DNA of 8,433 nucleotides from an uncultured Clostridium sp. (GTDB lineage: Bacteria > Bacillota > Clostridia > Lachnospirales > Lachnospiraceae), in contig UQFC01000109.1 of assembly GCA_900540335.1 (NCBI GenBank), positions 1 to 8,433 of the forward strand, given 5' to 3'. Below the pieces are notes generated by a model. The model was not told the DNA's origin, searched no databases, and was given only the letters and a program-made list of their open reading frames with translations. Shown piece by piece: positions 1 through 6,762 of the stretch. The position numbers were made by a program, and so were the translations under genes. Position 1 is the first letter of the stretch. The number at the start of each line of letters is the position of its first letter.

Positions 1-10
1 AATCGCCGTT

Positions 11-100
11 TTTCTTCTAAAATGCAAAATGGTGTCCAGAAATTGTGCAGGAATCTTCATTTTCCTTCCAAAATGCAAAACCAGGCCTTGATATTGTGCA
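11..100. repeat. Two imperfect direct repeats, 51-bp period
   Basis: Positions 11-49 and 62-100 align without gaps, with 29 of 39 bases identical by eye. Both copies share the cores AAAATGCAAAA and ATTGTGCA in the same register. The repeat begins near the left edge of the window, so further copies may lie outside it. It lies beyond the terminator of the leftward activase gene. I see no coding sequence across it: the only open frame (22-210) runs through the terminator hairpin. Function unknown. It could be a decayed duplication or a pair of protein-binding sites. Confidence 0.5.
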
Positions 101-144
101 TAAAATCCATCCCATCAGGCGGACACGCCAAATACACATTTATA

Positions 145-203
145 CAAAAAACAGCGCTGCTCCATAGATGCTTTTTCACCTACTTCGCAGCGCTATTTTT
201 TTT
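145..203. terminator. Bidirectional intrinsic terminator
   Basis: AGCGCTGC (153-160) pairs with GCAGCGCT (187-194) in a perfect 8-bp stem. An inner 6-bp stem (TAGGTG/CATCTA on the minus strand, one G-U pair) stacks above a small internal loop. Read on the minus strand the hairpin is followed by G and six T (151-146), so it can end the activase transcript about 60 bases past its stop codon. Read on the plus strand it is followed by A and eight T (196-203), so it can also stop a transcript entering from the left. Confidence 0.85.
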
Positions 204-254
204 CCTTTGAAAGTATTTGCTCTGTCTGGCTGACAGGATATTATATTATCATCT

Positions 255-3200
255 TTAATCCGCAGTTAAGTTTTTCTGTGCGGTTGCCAGCATCAGCTTA
301 ATCCGGTTCAGCTGGTTCACTTCACTGGCGCCGGGATCGTAGTCTACAGCAATGATGTTGGCGCCGGGATTGGTCCGGCGAAGCTCTTTGATTACGCCTT
401 TTCCGACAATATGGTTGGGCAGACAGCCAAAGGGCTGGGTGCAGACAATGTTTTCTACACCAGAGTGAAGCAGTTCCAGCATTTCTCCGGTCAAAAACCA
501 GCCTTCGCCGGTCTGATTGCCCAAAGAAACATATTCCTTGGCCATATCGGCCAGTTCCCAGATGCGGGAAGGGGGCGTAAAGTGTTCGCTGGCATCCAGC
601 TCCCTGCGGGCCACCTTCCGGAAATATTCCAGAAGAGAAATGCCAAGGTTGCACAGACGGGCAGTGGAGCGTTTGCCTCCCAGGTGATCGGCCTTAAAGT
701 TGTTATTGTAGAAGCAGTACAGCAGGAAATCCATCAGATCCGGAACGACAGCCTCAGCACCCTCGGATTCCAGCAGCTCTACAATGTGGTTGTTGGCCAG
801 AGGAGAGAATTTTACAAGAATCTCGCCTACAATGCCTACGCGGGGTTTTTTCACATCCATTCTGGGAAGACGGTCAAAATCGCGGACAATCCCGCGGATG
901 TTTCTTCCGAATTCAATCATACCGGCTGCCCTGGTGGAAAGGCTGGCAATGCAGCGCTTTTTCCATTTTTCGTGGAGGGCATTGGCAGAGCCGGGGTCCT
1001 TTTCATAGGGACGGGTTGCATAGAGAACCCGCATGAAAATATCACCATAAACCACAGCCTGCATGGCTTTGGTGATCAGTCCCGGAGTCATGGTAAAGCC
1101 GGGATTGGTTTCCATACCGTTGGCATTGACAGAAATAACAGGAATCTGAGGCATTCCCGCCTTTTCCAGAGCCCGGCGGATAAATCCAATGTAATTGGAG
1201 GCACGGCAGCCGCCGCCGGTCTGAGTCATAAATACAGCTGTTTTATTCAAATCATATTTTCCTGAAAGAAGGGCAGACATGATCTGTCCGATCACAATCA
1301 GGGAAGGATAGCAGGCGTCATTGTTGACGTACTGAAGTCCGGTGTCAATGGATTCCCGGCTGTCATTCTGAAGGATTTCGATGCGGTACCCGAAGGCCCG
1401 GATGGCAGGCTCAATCAAATCAAAATGAATGGGCGACATCTGAGGGCATAACAGGGTATAATCCCGCTTCATTTCTTTGGTAAAGACAACCCGGTTGTAG
1501 GCGCTGGAAACGACCCTGCGCTCCAGGGTCTTCTGGTTCCTGACACGAAGCGCTGCAATCAGGGAGCGGATTCGGATTCTGGCAGCTCCCAGGTTGTTGA
1601 CCTCGTCGATTTTCAGTACCGTATAAATTTTTCCGGCGCTGGACAGAATATCATGAACCTGATCGGTGGTGACTGCGTCAAGGCCGCAGCCAAAGGAATT
1701 CAGCTGGATCAGATCCAGACAGTCACAGGTTTTAACATAGGAAGCCGCCCGGTACAGCCTGGAGTGGTACATCCACTGATCAGTTACAACAAGAGGCCGT
1801 TCCACCTGGCCCAGGTGACTGACAGAGTCCTCTGTGAGAACTGCAAATCCGTAAGAGGTGATAAGCTCCGGAATGCCGTGGTGAATCTCCGGATCCACAT
1901 GGTAGGGACGTCCGGCAAGAACAATGCCGTGCCGGTCATGCTCCTTCAGCCATGCAATGGTTTCCTCGCCCTTTTTCTCCATATCCCGGCGGCAGGCCAG
2001 AAGCTCCTGCCAGCCTGCATGAGCAGCCTTCTGAATTTCAACGGAAGAAATCTCATATTCCCGGCCGAATTCCACAATCAGCTGCTTTGTCAGAATCTCT
2101 TCACTGGTAAAGGCAAAGAAAGGATTCATAAAGCGAATATGGTTTTCCGCCAGCTCCTCCACATTGTTTTTGATGTTTTCTGCGTAAGAGGTAACCATGG
2201 GGCAGTTGTAATGGTTTCCTGCATCAGGAGTTTCATTCCGCTCATAGGGGATGCAGGGATAAAAAATGTCTTGAACACCCTGCTTAATCAGCCAGGTAAT
2301 ATGACCATGAACCAGCTTTGCCGGATAGCACTCGGACTCGCTGGGAATAGATTCGATACCCAGTTCGTACAGCTGTCTGGTGGACTGCGGGGAAAGAAGG
2401 ACGGAGAAGCCCAGCTCTTTGAAAAATACAGCCCAGAAGGGGAAATCCTCATACATATTCAGAACTCTGGGAATACCAATCACGCCGCGGGGAGCCTGAT
2501 CAGCTGTAAGAGGCTCGTAGCCAAATACACGGCGGAATTTGTAGTCGAAGAGGTTGGGAACCTCTTTTTTTGATTTTTCCCGTCCCAGTCCGCGCTCGCA
2601 CCGGTTTCCACTGATAAACTGGCGTCCTCCTTCGAAACGGTTGACGGTCAGAACACAGTGGTTGGTGCAGCCCTTGCAGCGTGCCATGGAGGTTTCGTAC
2701 TTTAACTCCAGGATCTTGTCCAAGGGCAGCATGGTGGAGGTTTTCTGGCTGCTGTACCGGTCTCTGGCGATTAAAGCAGCGCCGAAGGCTCCCATGATTC
2801 CTGCAATATCCGGGCGAATGGCTTCACAGCCTGAGATTTTCTCAAAGCTTCTCAGGACAGCATCGTTGTAAAAGGTTCCGCCTTGGACTACCACATGCTC
2901 TCCCAGATCAGAGGGACGGGTAATTTTAATTACCTTAAATAATGCATTTTTAATGACAGAGTAAGCCAGTCCTGCAGAAATATCTGCAACAGAAGCGCCT
3001 TCCTTCTGCGCCTGCTTTACATTGGAATTCATAAATACAGTGCAGCGGGTGCCCAGGTCTGTAGGATTTTTGGCAAACAGAGCTTCTTTTGCGAAATCAA
3101 CCACACTGTAGTTTAAGGATTTCGCAAAGGTTTCAATAAAGGAGCCGCAGCCGGAGGAGCAGGCCTCGTTCAGCTGAACGCTGTCCACGGTGCTGTCCTT

Positions 3201-4490
3201 GATTTTGATGCATTTCATATCCTGGCCGCCAATATCCAGAATACAGTCTACATCCGGCTCAAAAAAGGCAGCGGCATAGTAGTGGGAAATGGTTTCCACC
3301 TCTCCCTCATCCAGCATCAGAGCGGCTTTTAAAAGCGCCTCTCCATAGCCGGTTGAGCAGGACCAGGCAATTTTTGCCGTGTCCGGAAGCTGCTGACGGA
3401 TTTCTCCGATAGCCCGTATGGCTGTGGCAATGGTGCTGCCGTTGTTGTTGTCATAAAAATGATAAAGAAGACTTCCGTCCTCTGCAACAAGGGCTACCTT
3501 GGTTGTAGTGGAACCGGCGTCAATGCCCAGAAAGCAGTTTCCGCTGTAGGAGGAAAGGTCTGCTTTTTTTACACAGCTTTTGCTGTGGCGGCTGCAGAAA
3601 TCCTCATATTCCTGCTGTGAGGCAAACAGCGGTTCCATGCGCTTAACCTCAAACTCCATCTGAATACCGGAGGAAAGGCGTTCGATCAGTCCGGTCAGGG
3701 AACCGGAGGTCTCCTCCTTTGCATTCATGGCAGCTCCTGTGGCTGCAAAAAGATGGGAGTGATCCGGCGCCACAATATGATCCGCATCCAGATTCAGAGT
3801 ACGGATAAAGGCCTGTCTCAGCTCCGGCAGGAAGTGAAGGGGGCCGCCCAGAAAAGCAACGGTACCGCGGATAGGCTTTCCGCAGGCAAGTCCGCTGATT
3901 GTCTGGTTTACGACTGCCTGAAAAATAGAGGCAGCCAGATCCTCCCTGGTAGCCCCTTCGTTGATCAGCGGCTGAATATCAGATTTTGCAAATACGCCGC
4001 ACCGGGCTGCAATGGGATAAATCATCTGATAATGCCTTGCGTAATCATTCAGTCCAGATGCGTCTGTCTGCAGCAGAGCAGCCATCTGATCAATAAAAGA
4101 ACCGGTGCCGCCGGCACAGATTCCGTTCATTCGCTGGTCAATTCCTCCGGTAAAATAAATGATCTTTGCATCTTCTCCGCCCAGTTCAATGGCAACGTCT
4201 GTCTGAGGCGCATACTCCTGAAGCGCAGTGGCCACAGCAACAACCTCCTGGGTAAAGGGGATATTCAGATGTCCGGAAAGAGTCAGACCGCCGGAACCTG
4301 TGATACTGGCACTGACGGTCATTTCTCCCAGTTTTTCTTTTGCACGAGACAATAAAAGAGCGAGCGTCTCCTGAATATTGGCGTAGTGACGCTCGTAGTC
4401 GGCAAATAATATATGGTTATCGCTGTCTAATACAGCGATTTTGACAGTTGTGGAACCGATATCGATTCCTAAAGAGTTATGTAACTTCAT
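255..4490 (-). CDS. Giant fused acyl-CoA dehydratase activase-like protein
   Basis: This 1411-residue protein belongs to the BadF/BadG/HgdC activase group (COG1924), fused to COG3580/COG3581-like (DUF2229, HgdB-like) regions. Characterised activases use ATP to push an electron from a [4Fe-4S] cluster onto a dehydratase or reductase. ATPase module 1 starts at LGIDIGSTT (7-15), with ELGGEDAK (102-109) and the cluster cysteines C125 (ICAGGTGSF) and C164 (RCGVFAKSD). Module 2 repeats this: LGIDAGSTT (321-329), DIGGQDMK (419-426), C444 and C483. Next comes a CX2CX3CX18C motif (C605, C608, C612, C631). The C-terminal half has two CYP-type motifs, ECYPAKLVHGH (720-730) and ACYPSLIVIGQ (1059-1069), plus C746, C763, C1015, C1095, C1350 and C1356. 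I chose the ATG at 4490 because the ATPase fold begins six residues later; an in-frame ATG at 4589 would add 33 atypical residues. The gene is monocistronic and divergent from corA. Fusions of this general kind are known in clostridia; the substrate is unknown. Confidence 0.92.
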   Translation of the reverse strand: MKLHNSLGIDIGSTTVKIAVLDSDNHILFADYERHYANIQETLALLLSRAKEKLGEMTVSASITGSGGLTLSGHLNIPFTQEVVAVATALQEYAPQTDVAIELGGEDAKIIYFTGGIDQRMNGICAGGTGSFIDQMAALLQTDASGLNDYARHYQMIYPIAARCGVFAKSDIQPLINEGATREDLAASIFQAVVNQTISGLACGKPIRGTVAFLGGPLHFLPELRQAFIRTLNLDADHIVAPDHSHLFAATGAAMNAKEETSGSLTGLIERLSSGIQMEFEVKRMEPLFASQQEYEDFCSRHSKSCVKKADLSSYSGNCFLGIDAGSTTTKVALVAEDGSLLYHFYDNNNGSTIATAIRAIGEIRQQLPDTAKIAWSCSTGYGEALLKAALMLDEGEVETISHYYAAAFFEPDVDCILDIGGQDMKCIKIKDSTVDSVQLNEACSSGCGSFIETFAKSLNYSVVDFAKEALFAKNPTDLGTRCTVFMNSNVKQAQKEGASVADISAGLAYSVIKNALFKVIKITRPSDLGEHVVVQGGTFYNDAVLRSFEKISGCEAIRPDIAGIMGAFGAALIARDRYSSQKTSTMLPLDKILELKYETSMARCKGCTNHCVLTVNRFEGGRQFISGNRCERGLGREKSKKEVPNLFDYKFRRVFGYEPLTADQAPRGVIGIPRVLNMYEDFPFWAVFFKELGFSVLLSPQSTRQLYELGIESIPSESECYPAKLVHGHITWLIKQGVQDIFYPCIPYERNETPDAGNHYNCPMVTSYAENIKNNVEELAENHIRFMNPFFAFTSEEILTKQLIVEFGREYEISSVEIQKAAHAGWQELLACRRDMEKKGEETIAWLKEHDRHGIVLAGRPYHVDPEIHHGIPELITSYGFAVLTEDSVSHLGQVERPLVVTDQWMYHSRLYRAASYVKTCDCLDLIQLNSFGCGLDAVTTDQVHDILSSAGKIYTVLKIDEVNNLGAARIRIRSLIAALRVRNQKTLERRVVSSAYNRVVFTKEMKRDYTLLCPQMSPIHFDLIEPAIRAFGYRIEILQNDSRESIDTGLQYVNNDACYPSLIVIGQIMSALLSGKYDLNKTAVFMTQTGGGCRASNYIGFIRRALEKAGMPQIPVISVNANGMETNPGFTMTPGLITKAMQAVVYGDIFMRVLYATRPYEKDPGSANALHEKWKKRCIASLSTRAAGMIEFGRNIRGIVRDFDRLPRMDVKKPRVGIVGEILVKFSPLANNHIVELLESEGAEAVVPDLMDFLLYCFYNNNFKADHLGGKRSTARLCNLGISLLEYFRKVARRELDASEHFTPPSRIWELADMAKEYVSLGNQTGEGWFLTGEMLELLHSGVENIVCTQPFGCLPNHIVGKGVIKELRRTNPGANIIAVDYDPGASEVNQLNRIKLMLATAQKNLTAD

Positions 4491-4519
4491 GTTTTCGGGA
4501 ATGTTTTTCCCCGCCTCCT
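4491..4519 (-). promoter_or_regulatory. Displaced Shine-Dalgarno with intervening hairpin
   Basis: On the minus strand AAGGAGG (4519-4513) is the only strong ribosome-binding sequence before the activase ATG at 4490, but it lies 23 bases away, far beyond the usual 5-10. Between them, GGGAA and TTCCC form a 5-bp hairpin with a 5-base loop (about 4496-4510). Folding this 15-base element would reduce the effective gap to about 8 bases. The alternative is that translation starts elsewhere: an in-frame ATT lies 11 bases after the AAGGAGG, and an ATG lies far upstream at 4589. Confidence 0.45.
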
Positions 4520-4577
4520 TATCTGAAAAGTGCAAAATAGCATTTTTACACCTCAGTTTAACATAAAACAAAGGAAA

Positions 4578-4620
4578 ATACAATTTCAATGCCCGTAAAA
4601 AAATAGTTAAGAAATTGTAT
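4578..4620. promoter_or_regulatory. 10-bp inverted repeat, candidate operator
   Basis: ATACAATTTC (4578-4587) and GAAATTGTAT (4611-4620) are perfect reverse complements separated by 23 bases, in the middle of the divergent intergenic region. The right arm covers the candidate -10 of the leftward gene. The left arm would fall roughly 20-30 bases inside that transcript. The nearest edge is 36 bases upstream of the rightward -35. The position suits a repressor operator for the activase gene, perhaps with an effect on the rightward promoter. The flanks are AT-rich, so chance is not excluded. No regulator gene is in the window. Confidence 0.4.
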
Positions 4621-4641
4621 AAAATCTGTGAGATTTGAAAA
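4614..4641 (-). promoter_or_regulatory. Candidate promoter of the activase gene
   Basis: On the minus strand, TTTTCA (4641-4636; four of six consensus bases) and TACAAT (4619-4614; five of six) are 16 bases apart. Transcription would start near 4607 and leave a leader of about 117 bases. A weaker alternative is TTGTAT (4583-4578) with TAAACT (4560-4555) at 17 bases. The match is only moderate. The choice rests on the better -10 and on its overlap with the inverted repeat. Confidence 0.35.
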
Positions 4642-4656
4642 AGTCGGTCTTTTGGT

Positions 4657-4685
4657 TTGACAAACAGGCTGGCAGAAACTATAAT
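4657..4685 (+). promoter_or_regulatory. Consensus sigma-70/sigma-A promoter
   Basis: TTGACA (4657-4662) and TATAAT (4680-4685) both match the consensus perfectly with an optimal 17-base spacer. The sequence upstream is A/T-rich, as for an UP element. Transcription should start near 4692. This promoter serves the corA, rhomboid-like and pyk unit and produces a leader of about 220 bases. No comparable promoter is evident in the short gaps before the second or third gene. Confidence 0.87.
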
Positions 4686-4691
4686 GATAAG

Positions 4692-4911
4692 GCAGTGACT
4701 CTGAAAATACGCAGAAGAAAGGATGGATGGCAGTTATGGATGGTGGCTCGTGTTACCACGCGGAAACGGAAGACGAACGAAAGCGCATACCTGCATTGCA
4801 TTCTTAAATCATAGAAGAATCAGAACACTTCTTTCCTGAAAGACCGCGGTGCAGGTATCTCCGGCGCTGGGGCAGACAATAATATTATTATAAGGAAAGG
4901 AATAATCTGAC
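4692..4911 (+). promoter_or_regulatory. Long structured 5' leader, candidate cis-regulatory RNA
   Basis: This is the roughly 220-base untranslated stretch between the promoter and the CorA start. A closing helix pairs 4787-4799 with 4846-4858 (13 bp with two G-U pairs, core ATACCTGCA/TGCAGGTAT). It extends outward as GCGC/GCGC (4783-4786 with 4864-4867) across a 5-base bulge. Inside are two hairpins: ATTCTT/AAGAAT (4800-4805 with 4815-4820, 9-base loop) and TCTTTC/GAAAGA (4830-4835 with 4838-4843). Together they make a three-way junction. A short CGTG/CACG hairpin (4749-4760) and a purine-rich linker lie upstream. There is no hairpin with a T-run, so any control would act on translation or RNA stability, or through Rho. 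I recognise no M-box, yybP-ykoY, ydaO, T-box or other known class by motif. The pairing is by eye, not computed. Confidence 0.5.
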
Positions 4912-5853
4912 ATGGTTCGTATTTTTAAAACAGAGGATGGCGTGGTTCGCCAGATTGAAGCGGTCGAGAACGGGTGCTGGGTTGCACTGACAGACCCTAC
5001 GGCAACAGAGATTCTTGAGGTGGCAGAGCAGTTCGGGATTGACCCGGATGATGTGAAGGCGCCTCTGGATGAGGAGGAGCGGTCCCGTATTGAGAGTGAG
5101 GATACCTACAGCCTGATCGTTGTGGATATTCCGCTGATTGAGGAGCGCAATGAGAAGGACTGGTATGTGACCATTCCTATGGGTATCATTATGACAGAAG
5201 AGGCCATTGTGACAGTCTGTCTGGAGGATACACCGGTGCTGACCGCCTTTATGGACGGCCGTGTGCGGGATTTCCATACCCATATGAAGAGCCGTTTTAT
5301 TCTGCAGATTCTGTATAAGAACGCTTCCTTATATCTGCAGTATCTGAGAATTATTGATAAGAAGAGCGAGGTGGTGGAGCGGGAGCTTCACAAGTCCCAG
5401 AGAAACCAGGAGCTGATTGAGCTTCTGGAGCTGGAAAAGAGCCTTGTATACTTTACAACCTCCCTCCGTTCCAATGAGATGGTGCTGGAGAAGCTGCTTC
5501 GCAGTGAAAAGATCAAAAAGTACCCGGAGGATACGGATCTTCTGGAGGATGTTATTACAGAGAACAAGCAGGCCATTGAGATGGCCAATATTTACAGCGG
5601 CATTCTGAGCGGTACCATGGATGCCTTTGCTTCGGTTATTTCCAATAACCTGAACATCGTAATGAAGTTTTTGGCTACGATTACGATTGTAATGTCGATT
5701 CCGACCATGGTAGCCAGCTTCTATGGAATGAACGTCAATTCGGCGGGAATGCCCTTTGCCTCCAGCCCCTACGGCTTTGTGATTGTTCTGGGCTTTGCAG
5801 CCCTGCTGTCCGGCCTGGTAGCGCTGATCTTTTCCAAGAAGAATCTGTTTTAA
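4912..5853 (+). CDS. corA: CorA-family magnesium transport protein
   Basis: This 313-residue inner-membrane divalent cation channel of the CorA (2-TM-GxN) family is expected to form pentamers that admit Mg2+. The N-terminal cytoplasmic domain carries the conserved acidic patch DEEERSRIE (53-61). It is followed by a long helical, charged stretch (about 150-245), the stalk helix of the family. TM1 spans about 249-270 and ends in the signature YGMN (271-274); TM2 is about 287-307, followed by the basic tail KKNLF. The loop after GMN lacks the MPEL motif of enterobacterial CorA, as is common in the wider family. Length is normal. The start follows AAGGAAAGG (4892-4900) with 11 bases to the ATG. 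It is the first gene of a three-gene unit with a consensus promoter and a long structured leader. Co2+, Ni2+ or Zn2+ transport cannot be excluded from sequence. Confidence 0.93.
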   Translation: MVRIFKTEDGVVRQIEAVENGCWVALTDPTATEILEVAEQFGIDPDDVKAPLDEEERSRIESEDTYSLIVVDIPLIEERNEKDWYVTIPMGIIMTEEAIVTVCLEDTPVLTAFMDGRVRDFHTHMKSRFILQILYKNASLYLQYLRIIDKKSEVVERELHKSQRNQELIELLELEKSLVYFTTSLRSNEMVLEKLLRSEKIKKYPEDTDLLEDVITENKQAIEMANIYSGILSGTMDAFASVISNNLNIVMKFLATITIVMSIPTMVASFYGMNVNSAGMPFASSPYGFVIVLGFAALLSGLVALIFSKKNLF

Positions 5854-5886
5854 TTGCGGGCAAATGGGTTTTAGAAAGGAAGGTTC

Positions 5887-6732
5887 ATGGAGTTTTTCAG
5901 AAAATTAGAAAGAAAGTATCAAAGATATGCCATACGGAATCTGATGTACTATATTACGATTCTTTATGCCATCGGCCTGGTAATCTGGCTGGTAAATCCG
6001 ATTCTGTATTTTGAATATCTGAGTCTGGATGTGGGGAAAATTCTCCATGGACAGATCTGGCGGGTTGTGACATTTCTTCTGTTCCCGCCGGCATTTGGAA
6101 ACTGGCAGTTTTCAACCGTGTTTTTAGGTGTGCTTGCCCTGTTTGTATACAACAATCTGGGTCAGACACTGGAAAATGTGTGGGGATCTTTCCGGTTTAA
6201 CGTATTTTTTCTGATGGGTGTGGTAGCTCAGGTTTTAGCTGCTTTTGTAGGATATTTTATATTTAAGGAAAACTGGATTCTGACAACGGGATTTATCAAT
6301 TCTTCTGTTTTCCTTGCATTTGCCATCTGCTTTCCGGATGCGCAGTTTCTGCTGTTTTTTGTTCTGCCTATTAAGGCCAGATGGCTGGCAGTGGCAGAGG
6401 GAGCAGTGTATCTCTTTGACTTTATCAATGGCGGAATAAATACAAAGGTGGAGCTGGCAGTTTCCCTGCTGAACATCCTGGTATTCTTTGCCATGACCCG
6501 CAATTATAAGCGGTATGCGCCAAAGGAGATAAAGCGGAAGCAGACGTTTAAACGGGAAATGAAAATCGTGGCGCCTGGACAGGCAAGACATCGCTGCGCA
6601 GTATGCGGCAGGACAGAGCTGGACGGAGAAAATCTGGAATTCCGCTACTGCTCCAAATGCGAGGGGAATTATGAATACTGTCAGGATCACCTGTACACCC
6701 ATCAGCATGTTACAAAGAATTCTGGACAATAG
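5887..6732 (+). CDS. Rhomboid-like membrane protein, likely inactive, with Cys/His tail
   Basis: This 281-residue protein has about six hydrophobic segments (roughly 20-40, 55-68, 76-90, 104-126, 134-162 and 188-203) and a soluble C-terminal tail. GQIWRVVTFLLFP (55-67) resembles the rhomboid W-R motif, and LENVWGSFRF (95-104) resembles the rhomboid E-x-x-x-G-x-x-R loop. The protease machinery is missing: where GxSG is expected the sequence reads GFINSS (135-140), and the last hydrophobic segment has no histidine. I therefore read it as a pseudo-rhomboid. The tail carries C237, C240, C255, C258, C265, H268, H272 and H274 (CX2C, CX2C, CX2H), enough ligands for one or two zinc sites and with a zinc-ribbon look. 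The ATG at 5887 follows AAGGAAGG. It lies 33 bases after corA and 30 before pyk, so co-transcription is likely. Biochemical role unknown; membrane adaptor or sensor is a guess. Confidence 0.75.
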   Translation: MEFFRKLERKYQRYAIRNLMYYITILYAIGLVIWLVNPILYFEYLSLDVGKILHGQIWRVVTFLLFPPAFGNWQFSTVFLGVLALFVYNNLGQTLENVWGSFRFNVFFLMGVVAQVLAAFVGYFIFKENWILTTGFINSSVFLAFAICFPDAQFLLFFVLPIKARWLAVAEGAVYLFDFINGGINTKVELAVSLLNILVFFAMTRNYKRYAPKEIKRKQTFKREMKIVAPGQARHRCAVCGRTELDGENLEFRYCSKCEGNYEYCQDHLYTHQHVTKNSGQ

Positions 6733-6762
6733 GCTGTCTGTAAAAAACGGAGGACAATTTTT

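Noticed and set aside
11..100. Start of a CRISPR array
   Set aside because: There are only two units, they are about 26% diverged, and the 12-base spacing between unit ends is too short for spacers.
22..210. 62-codon plus-strand ORF at the left edge
   Set aside because: It reads straight through both arms and the T-run of the bidirectional terminator and has no convincing ribosome-binding site. The poly-Phe end is simply the T-run translated.
411..1265. Long plus-strand ORFs opposite the activase gene (also 1653-2573, 2554-2871 and 3753-4355)
   Set aside because: They lie wholly antisense to a gene with strong domain evidence. Their translations show no recognisable motifs, and antisense open frames are common opposite such genes.
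4490..4589. Upstream in-frame ATG at 4589 as the activase start
   Set aside because: It would add 33 residues before the conserved LGIDIGSTT start of the ATPase fold, with a composition unlike the family, and would place the good AAGGAGG inside the coding region.
4741..4763. T-box antiterminator-like string (GGTGG followed by ACC and CGCGG)
   Set aside because: The bases are spaced differently from the T-box consensus, no specifier stem or terminator hairpin with a T-run follows, and the downstream genes are not amino-acid related.
4692..4911. Known M-box, yybP-ykoY or ydaO riboswitch before corA
   Set aside because: I could not find the conserved core strings of these classes by reading. 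Only a covariance-model search could exclude a divergent member.
6700..6762. Separate promoter directly before pyk
   Set aside because: TGGACA near 6722 has no -10 at an acceptable distance, and no other pair of elements matches reasonably.
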